A stretch of DNA of 64,000 nucleotides from Epiperipatus broadwayi (GCA_028023455.1 JAQFVV010012489.1:1923881-1987880); one strand, 5' to 3'; counted from the first letter of the stretch, positions 47,440 through 59,302 are shown. The notes: generated by a model from the letters alone, not told the origin. Made by a program: numbers and translations.

Positions 47440-48952
47440 TGAACCGAGTTCGAATATGTGCATTCGAAACACCGGTCTCTTAGGCAGGGAAGAACATACT
47501 CGGAGGGTATGTATGCCCAAACGATAGCTATAAAGTATATAACTAACGTTACATTTCCAGGACATAGCTTCTTCTTGGCTGTTGAGTTCAACATCACGTC
47601 CAAAGCACCTTTTTGTTTGTGTATAACCACGGGCACCAGCTGCTTATTCTAAAAGAATACTAAAAGAATAGACAACGCACTTTGAACAGTGGCCACTAAC
47701 TCAACACCTAAATCCACGACTAGCTCAGTTGTTTGTAATCACTAATAGATTATACTTAATTAGTGGTTAAAAGACTTAATAAAAGAATTGTAAAAGGAGT
47801 TGATAAAAGAATTTGATAAAAGGAATTGATAAAAAGAATTGACCGACAAATAAAGTTTAATTTTAAAGATAATTTATTAACTAACATTTATTTACTAAAT
47901 TTAAACATTTTATAATTCTAATAAAACACACGCATATTTTAAATTAACATTTCTAAATGGTTTAAATATTCCTATAGATTTAATAACAGAACACTCTAAT
48001 TTAACTAATAAATATTGATATAATGATCACGCACATATTAACTCATGTACACACATAATAATAATAAAGTATTACATAGCATTTGGAATTTAATCACACA
48101 TATCAATAGTTCATTTATGTATGATATAAAGTTCATATAATTAGACTCTTGAAAGATCCGTACGAATTAATGCAATGCAATGGCTATTACAGTATAAACG
48201 AAATAAGCAAATGTTTTTACCTAGGCTTTTGAATGTAGACGTAAAATTTTGTTCTCTTTGGTGGCTGCTTTCGGTGAGGATATTTCCATTATGAATGCTT
48301 ACCAGCCAGCTGGGACTTTTCCGTGATGAGTTTCCTGATTTTCATGATTATTACTATTGGAGACAATTAAATACTGATGGAGATTTTCTAAGTTGTTACA
48401 TTGACATTATTTCACGGGCAGATCTTGCTGTTTTCATCGGACTTTTTAGGCTGTAGAGACGCGTGAATTTCCAAAATATTCTCAACACTGCATTTTGTTG
48501 CTTAACTGACTCAATTAATTTCTGAACTGCACTCACTCAGTAAATTTGTGAACTGAACACTGTCCGATAAAAAAAAGTCTATTTATATCTGTGATGTGTG
48601 TCTTCGTAATATCTCCTGCAAAAATCTGTTGTCAAATTCCAGTGATAATCATTTGATAAACGTGTTTTGAAAGATTGCTTAATTAGTAATAGCCATGCAA
48701 AAATGTTGTTTGATAATAATTAATAACCATTGCCATGTTTTTTTAATGATAATCTCCTTTAACTTTCATTTATTTATAATAACATTTATTCTATTGTTGA
48801 CACTCGCACATATATACGCACATATATTAGTTTTAACATTATTTTTTCTTGAATGAAAAGAGATTGGTATGTTTTTCTTTAATGAAAGATTATTTTAATA
48901 ATATAATTTTAGATAAAATTATATGTGCCTATATCAATATAGGTACAATATA
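47440..48952. mobile_element. Insertion of unknown type inside an F1 unit
   Basis: Collinear F1 sequence stops at about 47439 and resumes at about 48953, defining about 1.5 kb of inserted DNA. It is less AT-rich at its left end (GAACCGAGTTCGAATATGTG, and CCGGTCTCTTAGGCAGGGAA). It includes a minisatellite at 47777-47843 and a stretch with several CG-containing words (48200-48560). I see no inverted termini, no tail and no recognisable protein; frames of 64-71 codons at 47421-47652 on both strands match nothing I know. A solo LTR or a non-autonomous element are possibilities. Confidence 0.5.
47777..47843. repeat. Minisatellite, about 15-18 bp units
   Basis: Four to five units of the type AATAAAAGAATTG / TTGATAAAAGGAATTGA occur in tandem with small length changes. 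Confidence 0.7.
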
Positions 48953-49235
48953 TATATAATCAATGCTCAGTTTATATTAAGATAGCAAATTTTTAATCTT
49001 TAATGAATAGGCTTTAATCTTCTCCACCCTCCAACTTTTCAGCCATCCTTATCATTGAGAATGTGATGATGGAACACTCAAAGCTCTTGTTGATACCAAT
49101 ATTATTGTCATACCTATGTCGACCTTAAGTTATTCTATCCTTTCATGTATAGGACCTTAATATTCCCACCAAAGTTTGAAGACATACTACCTTAATATAA
49201 ATTGAGCACTGATTATGTATATGTGTGGGAGATTA

Positions 49236-49300
49236 TAATCTGGACCAACTAATGAACATTGGTTCAGCATGAAATACATATATTGGAGATCATTTATCTT
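49236..49300 (+). ncRNA. Hammerhead ribozyme, F1, inactivated
   Basis: The core reads CUAAUGA, which loses the essential G5, and stem II is disrupted, although GAAA and the CCAA/UUGG stem remain. Confidence 0.6.
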
Positions 49301-50059
49301 TTTCACATGCATGTGGTCATGTGTATCAGTTATATAAGATGGACTAGATAAATAGAGAGCTTAGTTAAATCCCTTCTAATTACATTAAGTTCAGTATAGA
49401 GAATATACTTATATTTAAATATTTCTATTATTCTGAAGTTTCCTAGACAGCTGACGATTTCAAGGAAACTTTGAAATTTTGTTTTCAAAATAACTGAGCC
49501 ATAGACATTTTAAATATCTATCTCTTTATCGGTCCGTAACAGAGTGCCTAGATATTTATAACCAGAGAGGGAAATCTTTAAATCTCTCTTATCTACTTAA
49601 TGTTGATTCTGCTTGCAGTGAAATCTTTTCCTTTGCTGTTCTATGGAAAAACATTATAGAAAGCTTAGTACTGCAGTGAAGTATTTAAGATGTTATACTA
49701 ATTTGCAAACTAAAACCTATTTTAATTATCTAAATTTATAGTTATACACAATACCAGTTCACATGAAAAAACAGGAAGTAGAGGTAGATTTCTAGGGTCA
49801 GCAGTGTTCAGGAACCTAATAGTTTTCTCTGCTTTCTCCATTTTAGAAACTTATTAATTCCTCAACCTACCATGATAGTTCTTAATGCTTCTACAACTTG
49901 TATTAAATAATAATGTTAAGTCAAATATTTTTAGTTAATCTCCACTACTATGATACATATAAATAACTATAAGAATACACTGCAATATTTATTCATTCTC
50001 CTCCAGTGTAGCCATAGTGTTTTATTAAATTTACATTCAATGCTATCTTATTTCCATCT

Positions 50060-50290
50060 TCAAACTAGTTTCTAGTTTATGGTTCTCATGTGTGCAACTA
50101 ATGGCCCTGAACTTCTTGAGCCAAATGCACCTTTCAATCATAAACAACTTTTTATCTTTTCTCCTACCAACCTGAAATTCAAAACTATCTTAAGATTTTG
50201 AATTGAAACCAACTTGTATTACATAGTTTTATAGATCTGATACAAGGTCAAAAATTATTTACTGCAACATCTTAACCATAGTATCAATGG
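50060..50290 (-). mobile_element. Old, diverged F2 copy
   Basis: Read on the minus strand, it still follows the F2 order: a GATCTATAAAACTATGTAAT-type block, a TTCAATTCAAAATC-type block, and the ribozyme region at about 50060-50100 with GAAACTAGTTTG but no CUGAUGA. Divergence is far greater than in other copies, so F2 has been active over a long period. Confidence 0.45.
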
Positions 50291-51199
50291 TAACATGCAC
50301 TGCCATTATAAACATCTTAAACAATATGCAGTTTTTTAAAAAAGAAAAACAAATTAATGACATCATTACTTTTCAAAACTTATATATTGTGTATATGTGT
50401 GTAATTTTTAAATTGCTAATTATATACATTGAAATTCATTGATTACTTAATTCTTTTCAGTTAGAAACATTATATGACAATTAATAATATTAGTAGTGAC
50501 TAAAATAAATTATCAAGTAGTTATATATATATATTTTTGAAAAATATATGAAAAGATATATGGTATAACAGATAATGTCTTCATCTTTATGCTTATGATT
50601 TCTGAAATCTAAATGGCATTTAATTTTTTTTTCAATTAATTTATAATGTTATTGAGTAGATGGCTTATAACAATCTACCTAGCCAACTATATTGGTCAAT
50701 AAATATATGTACTCTGCTATTTTTAGCTAGAGGATAGAAACTTCAAAATAATCTGGATGCATTATTGATATGTTGTCCATAGAACAAAAGTAATAGTAAT
50801 GGGATGAAGCCTTGATAATAATGTCATACATCTACGGTTAGTGAGTTTGATCCCTTTACAACTGAACATATTTAATCTCTTATCCCTCCTTATTACATTT
50901 TTCATTACATTTATCCAACTTACTTTTTTTATATTTATGTTATATGTTATTCCAAAGATTTTTGTATAATTTTATCCATTTTACATTTATATAATTCGTT
51001 AAAATTTAATTTAAAAATAACAAATTTTCTACATTCACAACTTTGAGATCAACCATTTCAGTAAATATGCTAATAATTATTACTAATCATTTTTTAAACC
51101 AGAGATTATTTATTTCTAAACTATGTTACAAAGACTAAAAGTACTTATTATTTCATTTTTATAATTTGCTCTGAATTTTAATTATTTTTGTAAATTCTA
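50291..51199. other. AT-rich spacer
   Basis: No gene seen. Part of it could be 3' UTR of the LINE that follows on the minus strand. Confidence 0.4.
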
Positions 51200-51214
51200 A
51201 AAAGATATTCAACA

Positions 51215-53700
51215 TCAAATAATTATTAGAGTTTTTGCTTTAATAAATGACACATATTTACTTAGATCTTTTAGGTTGAGTTCTCCTTTATTAACTGGTA
51301 GTTGTAACATTGCCATTGATATTATTTTGGTTGTCCTTCCCCAAAAGTACTTTTTTGTTATTCTGTTTATTTTGTTTAGGTATTGTTGTATAGGTTTATT
51401 CAAGGGTAGTAACTTAATATTTCTGTGGCTATTCCATTAAATCTTTTGCCTGTAGTTACTTCATATAGTTTTATGGGTAAAAGGTTATTTATTTTTTCAG
51501 CTATTTTATGAATGATTAGCTTGTTTAGATATCTGTTCATCTTCATTTTTGATTGATATAAAGGTATTTCTAGGAACATCGATGGATTTGCTTGGAAACC
51601 ACTGGAAATTTTTTTTCCAGTTTCTAATTGCCATATGGCTGAATAGAATGGTTGTATTATTGATTTTGCTTGTTTTTGAAACTTTTCAAGTATGTTGATA
51701 ATAATTTGCATGTTGTAAATATCTTGGAGTATTATTATCATGTCATCAATGAATACAATTGTTTAAATTTTTGCACTCAAGTGTGGTAGATGTATGCCTG
51801 GAACTTTGTTTTGTATTTCTTTAATCATTGGATCCAAGTAGATTGCAAACAAAAGAGCCACTAGTGGTATTCTTTGTGGGATTCCTGTTTTGGAAATAAA
51901 GGAGTTAGATTTTCTCATATAATTTTTTAAGGATATACTGCCATTACTTACATAATTTATTATTGCATTTACCATGTATCTATGTTCAAGTATTAGTTCA
52001 TTTATTGCATTTATTAAGTATGACCAATTTACTAGATCAAAAGCTGATTTATAATCAACTTTGATAGCATAATATTGTGTTAGTTTTTGTTTCTTTACAT
52101 ATTTTATTTCTTCTTGGATCTCAATAACTGCATTAACTGCTCTTTTTCCTTTTCTTGCATGATGAACTGCTGAGATCTTGGAGCTCACCAACTTGTAAAA
52201 TATCTTTAGTAGTATCCTTGCAAGAATTTTATATTCTATATCTTCTATTGATATATGTCTCATTTCTTCTATTTTAGGTATTTGCATCAGTTTATTTTTT
52301 TAGGCTAAATACCACTCTATTATTCATATATGGTCAATTTATTTTTTTGTTGCACATTTGGTTGAAATATTTCCACATTGCGTATACTAATGTGTAACTT
52401 AGCATTTTATAAATTGTGGCTACTATTTTGTCATTTGCCAATGTTATGTTCATTTTTAGTTTATCTATTTCTGTCTGGATTTCTTGCTTTGTTATATATT
52501 GTTTGGGTTCTTCTTAAGCTATGCTTTTATATTCTTTTATACTGGTTTTTCTTTCACCAAATTTTAGTTTTATCATTTCCAGCATTTTCTCATCCACCAT
52601 TACACCCAATACTGATTTGCCTTCTTCAGTTTTCATTGTATTAATTCCTTTCATTTGTGGTATATATATCATGGCATAATTTGTCATTTGCTTGGAGATT
52701 TTACCAAGATTTGTGATCAATTTTCAGAGCCTTATTGTTTCGATTTCTTGCTTCAGTAATTGATATATTTTATCATGCTCTTCTTGTAAGTTAATAATTA
52801 AATGATGATTGGGTTTTAGGTTTTTAAGATCTTGGAAGTTTTGTATTTTAGTTAAATTTCTCTGTGATGTTTTTTGCATTCTTTGGATATCTTTTTTTTA
52901 ATTTTATCGCATGGTGGCAATTTGGTCTTATGTATAGTAGTGTAAGGTGACCAACATATTTGATATTTGATTGATTTTTAATTTTATATCATCTCTTATT
53001 ATTTTGTTTATTGAAAATATGTATTCTTTTCTGTTTATTTTGTAGTCATTGATTTTCAGCTGTACTTTCAGGTGATCGGAGAAACCAACCATGTTGTAAT
53101 TTCTGATTCAATCACTTTGTATAGATCGACTAAGGTTATATATTTACTACTGAAGAATGTATATGCACTATCTTTATATCTGTCTTGTAGGGTTATAATT
53201 ATATTTCTTGCATTTTATTTTTCAATTGGTTTGGTAGATTATTATTGTATGTGCAGTTTAGGTCTCCTCCTAGTATTATTATTCCTGGATTTTGTGTAAG
53301 TTTATTTTGTACATTTTCTATGACTTTTTTAATGTCCTTCCCCTTTGTTGTTGAGTAGACTGCTATAAAGAGTGTATAGTTCTTTGATAAAGATAGGAGA
53401 TTACTATGGAATTTGCTTGTAATGAGAGTATTAAAGTGATTCTATTTCTTAATTTATGTTAATTAGCACCGCTACTCCCTCCGCTGGTCTTATGTAAGCT
53501 TTATGTATTAGAATATTTTGATGGGATAACTTATCCATTATAGACTGGGACATATTAAGATTTATTTTTGTCTCAGTTAGTATAGCTATATCAAATTATT
53601 GGCTCTTTATATAATCTGTTATTTTATTTATTTTATTTGGGAAATTTATATCTCTTATATTTAGTGTTATTATGTTATGACATATATTCATTTTCAATTA
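51215..53700 (-). pseudogene. LINE ORF2 (AP endonuclease and reverse transcriptase), broken
   Basis: Endonuclease motifs are LNIRDINFPNKINKI and ILTETKI (about 53680-53570), GGDLNC (about 53275-53258) and GFSDH (about 53087-53072). Reverse-transcriptase motifs are DIEYKILARIL (about 52245-52210), IKVDYKSAFDLVNW (about 52070-52029), TGIPQRIPLVALLFAIYLDP (about 51893-51834) and the catalytic FIDD box (51753-51742), a variant of YADD. An in-frame stop lies between the last two (51763-51765). After a frameshift near 51403 the C-terminus reads YFWGRTTKI and PVNKGELNLKDL. In living relatives this protein nicks DNA and copies the RNA at the target. Confidence 0.8.
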
Positions 53701-55361
53701 AGATTTTTTGGGCTTGGCAATCTATTATATCTTCATTTATTTTTTCAGTATTTATTTTTGTCTTAATTTTGTTTATTGGTTCTTTATGTCTTTCTGGTTT
53801 ATTTAAATTTAACTTTATTGGAAATGTGCTTTGTTTTATTACATCAGTTTCTTCATCCATACTTGTTTCATTGTTTTCATTACATTTGTTTCTTTGACTT
53901 TGCTGTTATATTCAATTTCTTCTCTCTTTTTGTTAAAAGTGGTGATTGTTCTTACTTTAATTGCACATTTTTTGACTACTTCATCAATATTTAATTCTTC
54001 ATGCTCTTTTCCTTCCCATTCTTCTTCCATTTCATTTGCTACTATGTTTTACCAGGCTTTTGTATTCATACTGTTACTTATATGTTTATCTCTGCTGAAT
54101 TTGTTGCATTTTATAAAATTTATGGCATCATATCTCACTGCTATATGCCCCACTCTGTCGCATTTGAAACATAGTGGGGGCTTGCCATTCAATATGATAG
54201 ATATGGGCATTTGGTCTTTAATCATTCTATGAGGTAATTGCTCTTTTAGGAGCCTTTTTTGGTTTTAGTAGTATATTCCATGTGTTGGTGGGGATTTGGA
54301 ATTCAATGCCTGGAGTCATCTCTCTTTCCATGGATATTATTTCTGCATAGTTATTTATTTGTGTTTTGAAGAACTCTTCATTAAAAGTTGGTGGTGTATG
54401 TAAAATTCTACCAAAAACCAAGGAGTTGGGCTCTTTTGAGACATATATTTTCCATACTTGGGCTTCTTTTATCTGTTTTTTTGCTAACTCTCTTTGTTAT
54501 TATATTTAATTGAGACATATCCCCTAGCAGGAAAAAAGGCTGTGTGCTTTATTGAGTCTATTAAATTATGTGAACGCAATAATTTTAAGTACTCACATAG
54601 ATCTGGTTTATCCAGTATGGGTTTACCATGTTTATTTGTACAATTAAGCTCAAGATTCATGTTCTTGGTTTCAAGCAATTATTGAATATCTTTTCATTTT
54701 GACAAATGATTTCAGGGTTCGTTTGCATGAGTATTGTACTTCCTCTATTTGATCAATTAATGTAGAGAACTCACTTTGTTCGACTTTATTTTATTCTTTA
54801 TTTGAATAATTTTCTTTTAACTTTTTTGTTCGACTTTATTTTATTCTTTATTTGAATAATTTTCTTTTAACTTTTTTGCTACATGTTTAATAATATTGTT
54901 TTAATCTTCTATAAGATAATTATCTTTTTTATCATTATTTTTATAATTTTTAGCCTTTCATTCTTTTGCGTCTCTTGGAAATTTCTCAATCAATATTATT
55001 TTTCTCTACTATCTTATAGTTTAACATTGATTGCTTGTTACTTTTATTTTCTATGTCTGCTGTTCCTAATGAGTTCCTATTTATCACTGTTTTTTCTAAT
55101 TCTCTACTTATCTCTTTTTTGCTTTTTAGCTCTGGGTTACTAGATGTTTTCCTTAATTTATTAACATAACTATTTTGCTTTAATTTGTTTTTTTTTTTTT
55201 GGTTCTAAGCTTTCATTAATGTCCATCTTGTTACTAATTATTTTAATGGGTTTATTTTTATAACAATTTAATATTTTATTAGATTTATTTTTAAACTTAC
55301 TTGCTTTTTCTTCTTGAGTACTCTTAGTTTTTTTTTTATTGACATTTTTTTTTTCTACCAT
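53660..55361 (-). pseudogene. LINE ORF1 (nucleic-acid-binding, CCHC knuckle), broken
   Basis: The clearest part is PLCFKCDRVGHIAVRYD (about 54177-54127): C-x2-C-x4-H is present, but the last cysteine of the CCHC knuckle is tyrosine. Upstream blocks are MVFGRILHTPPTFNEEFFK (about 54421-54365) and NLELNCTNKHGKPILDKPDL (about 54669-54610). Downstream is an acidic and lysine-rich stretch with EEEWEGKEHEELNIDEVVKK. The frames are separated by stops. The role in living relatives is to bind the element RNA. A 50-bp direct duplication near 54779 lies within this region. Confidence 0.65.
54777..54880. repeat. Direct tandem duplication, 50-bp unit
   Basis: TTCGACTTTATTTTATTCTT and the following 30 bases occur twice with exact 50-bp spacing (CGACTTTATT at 54781 and 54831). 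The duplication lies within the ORF1 region of the LINE. Confidence 0.9.
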
Positions 55362-55370
55362 AAATTTTGT

Positions 55371-56506
55371 TTTTTTTTCTTGGAGACTTTATGCTCTTGA
55401 CTTCTCATAGGTTTGTGCATGCACCTTATTCACAACATCAAATGATACATTATTTATCCAGTAATCTTTTTATAAAAAATCTAATCAGTAAAAACTAGTT
55501 GAAATTTAATATGTATTTATAATTAAATCACATAATAGTTTGCCTTTTAATCATATTTTTTTTATTTTGCATATGTGCATGTGTTTATGGGAGCAGTGTG
55601 TTATTTTTATAGACACTACTTTAGTAACACCAATCAGTACTGAGTTCCCATATAGTAGACTATACCTAGCCAAATATCAATATTGTAAAAGAATAGTTAC
55701 TTAGTAATAACAACAGCTGCAATTGTATAATGATGATGGTGATGATGATAAGCAATTTCACATATGGAAAAACCTGAAAATAGTAAATTTTATTCATGAA
55801 AACCTGCATTATAACATATGCTAGTCAACTATTGAGAGATAATTTGTAAAAAAAAATCATATTTTACTTCATAAATGGTTTACATTTCAAGAACTTATAT
55901 GTATCTCTTCCTCCCTACCACTTACAAATATGTCAATATGTGTATTCATACATGTAAATATAAAAACAAGCTGTTAAATAAAAAAAGATCATGGAGGATA
56001 AATATAAAAAAAGCTGGAGAATGTTTTGCATTCAAACTTTATTAAAGATTATATGTAACATTAAATGGAATATATTTCTAAACTAATAAAAACAATTGTT
56101 GTTAATAGATGTGTTATTTAAAAATGGCATTTAAAAAGTAATGCACACAAAAACTATAAATATAATAAAGATTGATACTTGAAGGGATATACAAGGCTTG
56201 ACCCTATTCTAAAAACTTCCTTAGTTAAAATTGTAAACCAGTAGCATAAAGTCATAATTTTTTTCTTAATGTTTGCAGCTGTATATTTAAAATAATCAAG
56301 TGAGCTATTAATTATTATATAATCAATCAGAAGACTTGATTTTTAGTGCATTTTAAAGCAAATGTAAATCAATAAGATTATAAACCAACATCCAAATAAA
56401 AAAATCAATTTCTCTCACATTAAGATAAACCGATCCTCATCAAAGATTTGAATTCCTGATGAACTATTAAAACTATTAGACATTTAAGTTTTTAAAATGT
56501 AAAATA
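55371..56506. other. AT-rich spacer
   Basis: May hold the 5' UTR of the LINE immediately to the left; otherwise nothing recognisable. A short TGATGATGGTGATGATGAT run lies near 55731-55749. Confidence 0.4.
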
Positions 56507-56945
56507 ACTTCATCATTATCATCAACCATTATCAATCCACTGCAGGATGAAGGTCTCTCCAAGTTCAATCCATCTTCTCCAGTCTTTAGCTTCTTTTCTC
56601 CACATCACCCCTGCACACTTTCTTATTTCATCCATCCATCTCACATGTGGTCTCTTTCTGGGTCTTTTAAAATCTCTTGGAATCCAGTTTAAGATCTCAA
56701 TTGTCCATCTACTATCTAGCAACATGTCCAGCCCAACTCCACTTCAATCTTTTAATTTTTTTCAATGAGGTCAGTAACACCTGTTTGTTCTCTTATCCAT
56801 ACATTGCATTTCGGATCTCTTCTTGTTACTCCCAACATGCATCTCTCCATACTTCTTTAAACTTAAATTTATGCATGATGTTTTCAATTCTTGCATGCAT
56901 AATAATCAGCATTGACACAGCTTGACTGTCCATATAGAATTGCAA
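56507..56945 (-). mobile_element. RTE-type LINE 3' end
   Basis: Minus-strand remnants read MERCMLGVTRRDPKC and IREQTGVTDLIEK (about 56853-56765), then after a frameshift IKRLKWSWAGHVAR (about 56752-56712), then ILNWIPRDFKRPRKRPHVRW and IELGETFILQWIDNG, ending at 56522. These are successive conserved blocks of the RTE C-terminus. A short TGATGA-type tail follows (56520-56507). It is longer than the 42.4-kb copy and belongs to the same family. Frameshifts and stops make it inactive. Confidence 0.82.
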
Positions 56946-58278
56946 ATAAAAAAAATTGCTTCTGCTTTGGAAGCTCCATGTTTTATGTCAAAACAAAGGC
57001 TGAAAATTACATAAATACATTTATTTATGTATGAGTTGTTTCATACTTTAAGGTCATACAAAACTAAAACTGTTTATTTAAATAAAACCGTTTATTCAAA
57101 TAAAATTAGGGCCAATAATTTTAGAATGTTTATCAGGTGTTTAAACTTCTAGTCTGTGTTACATGAATGATTTCACATTAAATAATATATATATAGTGAG
57201 AAAGAAATGATCTGAATATTGGTAAAGTCTACTTAAAATCGACATTTTTGATTTGCTATATACTTATATATATATAAATAATAAAACACTTTAATTTAAC
57301 ACTCTTAAAACATATGAATACAAACAATCCCCAAGATATGCTTCTAGAAAACAGTACCATCTTTAGTTGACTCAAATCCTCGCCTACCCACTTCCCCATC
57401 ATCATAAGTTAGTATTTAGCTATTACAATTCACTTACAAGTGTGACCCTAGTTGAATGCACTTATTTTGATTATTTCATCAAAATGAGTTTATTAGAGTT
57501 GTGCCACATTTATAAACTCAATTACATATATATAATCTTACTACTTTAATTTTAGAATTCTACATAAAAACATCGATAGTTATTATTTAGCAGTCATAAA
57601 AAGGCACTTTTTGCTCGGTGAGTTCATATGTTAGCGTGATATTGAGGCAAGGACTGTTAGAATAGATACATATATAGCTTCCCATAAAAAAATTGGATTA
57701 CTTAACCCTTAATCCATATATTAAAACTAAATAAATTTTTAATTATTTTAAATGGAAAATAATTTTTTGCCATTAAGTGATTTATAAGATATTTTTTTAA
57801 GAATTATAAGAATAAAATTTGCAATAATGTCTGCTGTTTTAAATATATACAAAAAATAATAGTAAATGAAACATGTTACAATTTATTTAATTTATTACTT
57901 GATAAAAATAGCTGCAATTATTATCATAACTTAACCTAGTTTTCAGTAAAATATTTACTTATTAAATGTCACCATCTTGTACTAAGTAACACAAATGCAA
58001 AGCTAATATTACTTTGATACTCCCTTCGCCCATCTCCACTTTTTTTTTTTTTTTAAACAAAACAACATGTATTGTTATATATCTGTATTATGCAAAATAT
58101 ATATCTGAATTTTAATGGAAATGCTACGTTAACCATTCATTTGTTTGTGGTTTATTCGCCTTATTAAAATAAGCGTTTACCAACATCTGGTCAAACAACA
58201 CTCAATTTTAAATGGCGAAAATAGAAGCACATACAACAGCTACGTACATTTGTCAGCGGCATTTTAAAAATATTACTA
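56946..58278. other. AT-rich spacer, no gene seen
   Basis: No supportable feature. Confidence 0.45.
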
Positions 58279-58292
58279 ATCAAAATAATTGT
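58279..58292. repeat. SINE target site duplication, left copy
   Basis: ATCAAAATAATTGT, identical to 58406-58419. Confidence 0.85.
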
Positions 58293-58405
58293 GTTTTTTT
58301 TTTCATATGTCATAGCATCGTCCGGGAGGCAAACCTACAACCGTCTGCAACCAACTACTTGCTTGTAAGGCGGCTGCGATAACCTCCCGGCTAACAACGA
58401 TTGAC
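58293..58405 (-). mobile_element. tRNA-derived SINE with perfect 14-bp target duplication
   Basis: On the minus strand it starts GTTGTTAGCCGGGAGGTTAT (A box), has GTAGGTTTGCCTCCCGG (B-box region) and a tail GATGCTATGACATATG followed by an A run. The direct repeat ATCAAAATAATTGT at 58279-58292 and 58406-58419 flanks it exactly. It is the most GC-rich and best-preserved of the three SINE copies. Confidence 0.85.
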
Positions 58406-58419
58406 ATCAAAATAATTGT
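58406..58419. repeat. SINE target site duplication, right copy
   Basis: ATCAAAATAATTGT, identical to 58279-58292. Confidence 0.85.
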
Positions 58420-59217
58420 TTATCAAACTAATAAAATTTATGGCGATGTAGTAAGATTATGTATAAATAACTTTTAAGTTTTCTTTATTAAAAAAAGAAA
58501 AGAAAGCAATTAAAAATTCTAACCAAAGGATAAAACTAGCCTATAAAAAGCTAATAATAATACAATGCCAAAATTATTTTTTTAAATACATTATGTTATA
58601 ATGAAACAACATTATGAATGTTTTCATTAAATTAAATATTTACATTATAAAAATTCTTATCATAAATCAAAAATAAAGTCATGACTCAGTTTAACAGTAA
58701 TTCTTTCATAAGAACACTAAAAAGAAAACTATATGATCTCAAAGCTTGAAACTTTGCCAAAAAAAGTCTTTTATGTTTACCATCATATTATTCTTTTTTT
58801 TTTTTACATTAGCAAACGTTAAAAACACTTTTCTTTTTCATCTATAAGTTAATTCTCATGTTAGTTTATTACATTTAGATTTACAAATTCCAAGCTTAAC
58901 ACACAATTTAGATACTAACTATTTCAGAAAGAACATTAACGATTATTACTAATTCTTACTAGCTGGAATATAAACTTCAAACCTAAGTTAAAAGTTAACT
59001 ATAATATTAAGATTTGGAAATATAAGTAGAAGTTCTGAAGAAGATTACTGAGGCAATCAAAACTGTCAATAGTGGGTTATAAAAAAACATTGTAAAAAGT
59101 TATAAAGAACGTAGATGATATTAATATTATATGGATTTGGCAATGCAATAACAAAGATAAAGTTAGAAGTTAGTATATATAACTTTTATTTTGACATAAA
59201 CACTTATTTCCATGGGC
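58420..59217. other. AT-rich spacer
   Basis: No supportable feature. Confidence 0.45.
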
Positions 59218-59227
59218 AATATCTTTA

Positions 59228-59292
59228 AAACAGGCCAAACTCTCCATACGTATTGCCATTCAAAATGGTGATCATGCGATGTTTATTGGGGT
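59228..59292. mobile_element. Minimal F2 head-to-tail-end derivative, 65 bp
   Basis: A minus F2 head (AAACAGGCCAAACTCTCCAT, then ACGTATTGCCA) joins directly to a plus F2 end (GGTGATCATGCGATGTTTAT). Nothing of the ribozyme or unit body remains. It is flanked by the 10-bp direct repeat AATATCTTTA at 59218-59227 and 59293-59302. Confidence 0.6.
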
Positions 59293-59302
59293 AATATCTT
59301 TA

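Larger units (their letters stand above)
47272..49430. mobile_element. Hammerhead retroelement family F1 head-to-head composite, split by a 1.5-kb insertion
   Basis: A minus F1 copy runs from GGGATTTGAACTCAG (about 47273) through a dead ribozyme (47370-47430) to the CTCCCATATATATATT break at about 47439. Its continuation, ATAATCAATGCTCAGTTTAT, appears at about 48956 and goes on to about 49170. A plus copy then begins (AAAGTTTGAAGACATAC) and extends to about 49430 with another dead ribozyme (49236-49300, CUAAUGA in place of CUGAUGA). The insertion at 47440-48952 therefore came later than the composite. The flanks ATTTTTATTATT and ATTTCTATTATT may be a decayed target duplication. Confidence 0.7.
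51200..55370 (-). mobile_element. Decayed L1/Tx1-like LINE with ORF1 and ORF2
   Basis: On the minus strand the order is: a lysine-rich N-terminal stretch (55361-55170), an ORF1 with a CCHC-like zinc knuckle (54171-54133), an AP endonuclease (about 53690-53070), a spacer, a reverse transcriptase (52287-51400) and a C-terminal segment (51403-51215). The combination of CCHC ORF1, AP endonuclease and an L1-like C-terminus with PVNKGELNLKDL suggests the Tx1 group of the L1 superfamily. Many stops and frameshifts interrupt it. The exact ends are not visible: there is no tail or target duplication that I can fix. Confidence 0.78.

Noticed and set aside
49440-49490. CAGCTGACGATTTCAAGGAAAC, resembling a CUGANGA hammerhead core followed by GAAAC.
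   Set aside because: There is no usable stem II between the two boxes and no matching stem I; the visible inverted repeat (AGTTTCCT/AAGGAAACT) does not fit the hammerhead fold.
52378-55143. Several plus-strand open frames of 72-133 codons.
   Set aside because: They are antisense shadows of the Tx1-like LINE; the minus-strand frames contain the recognisable domain motifs.
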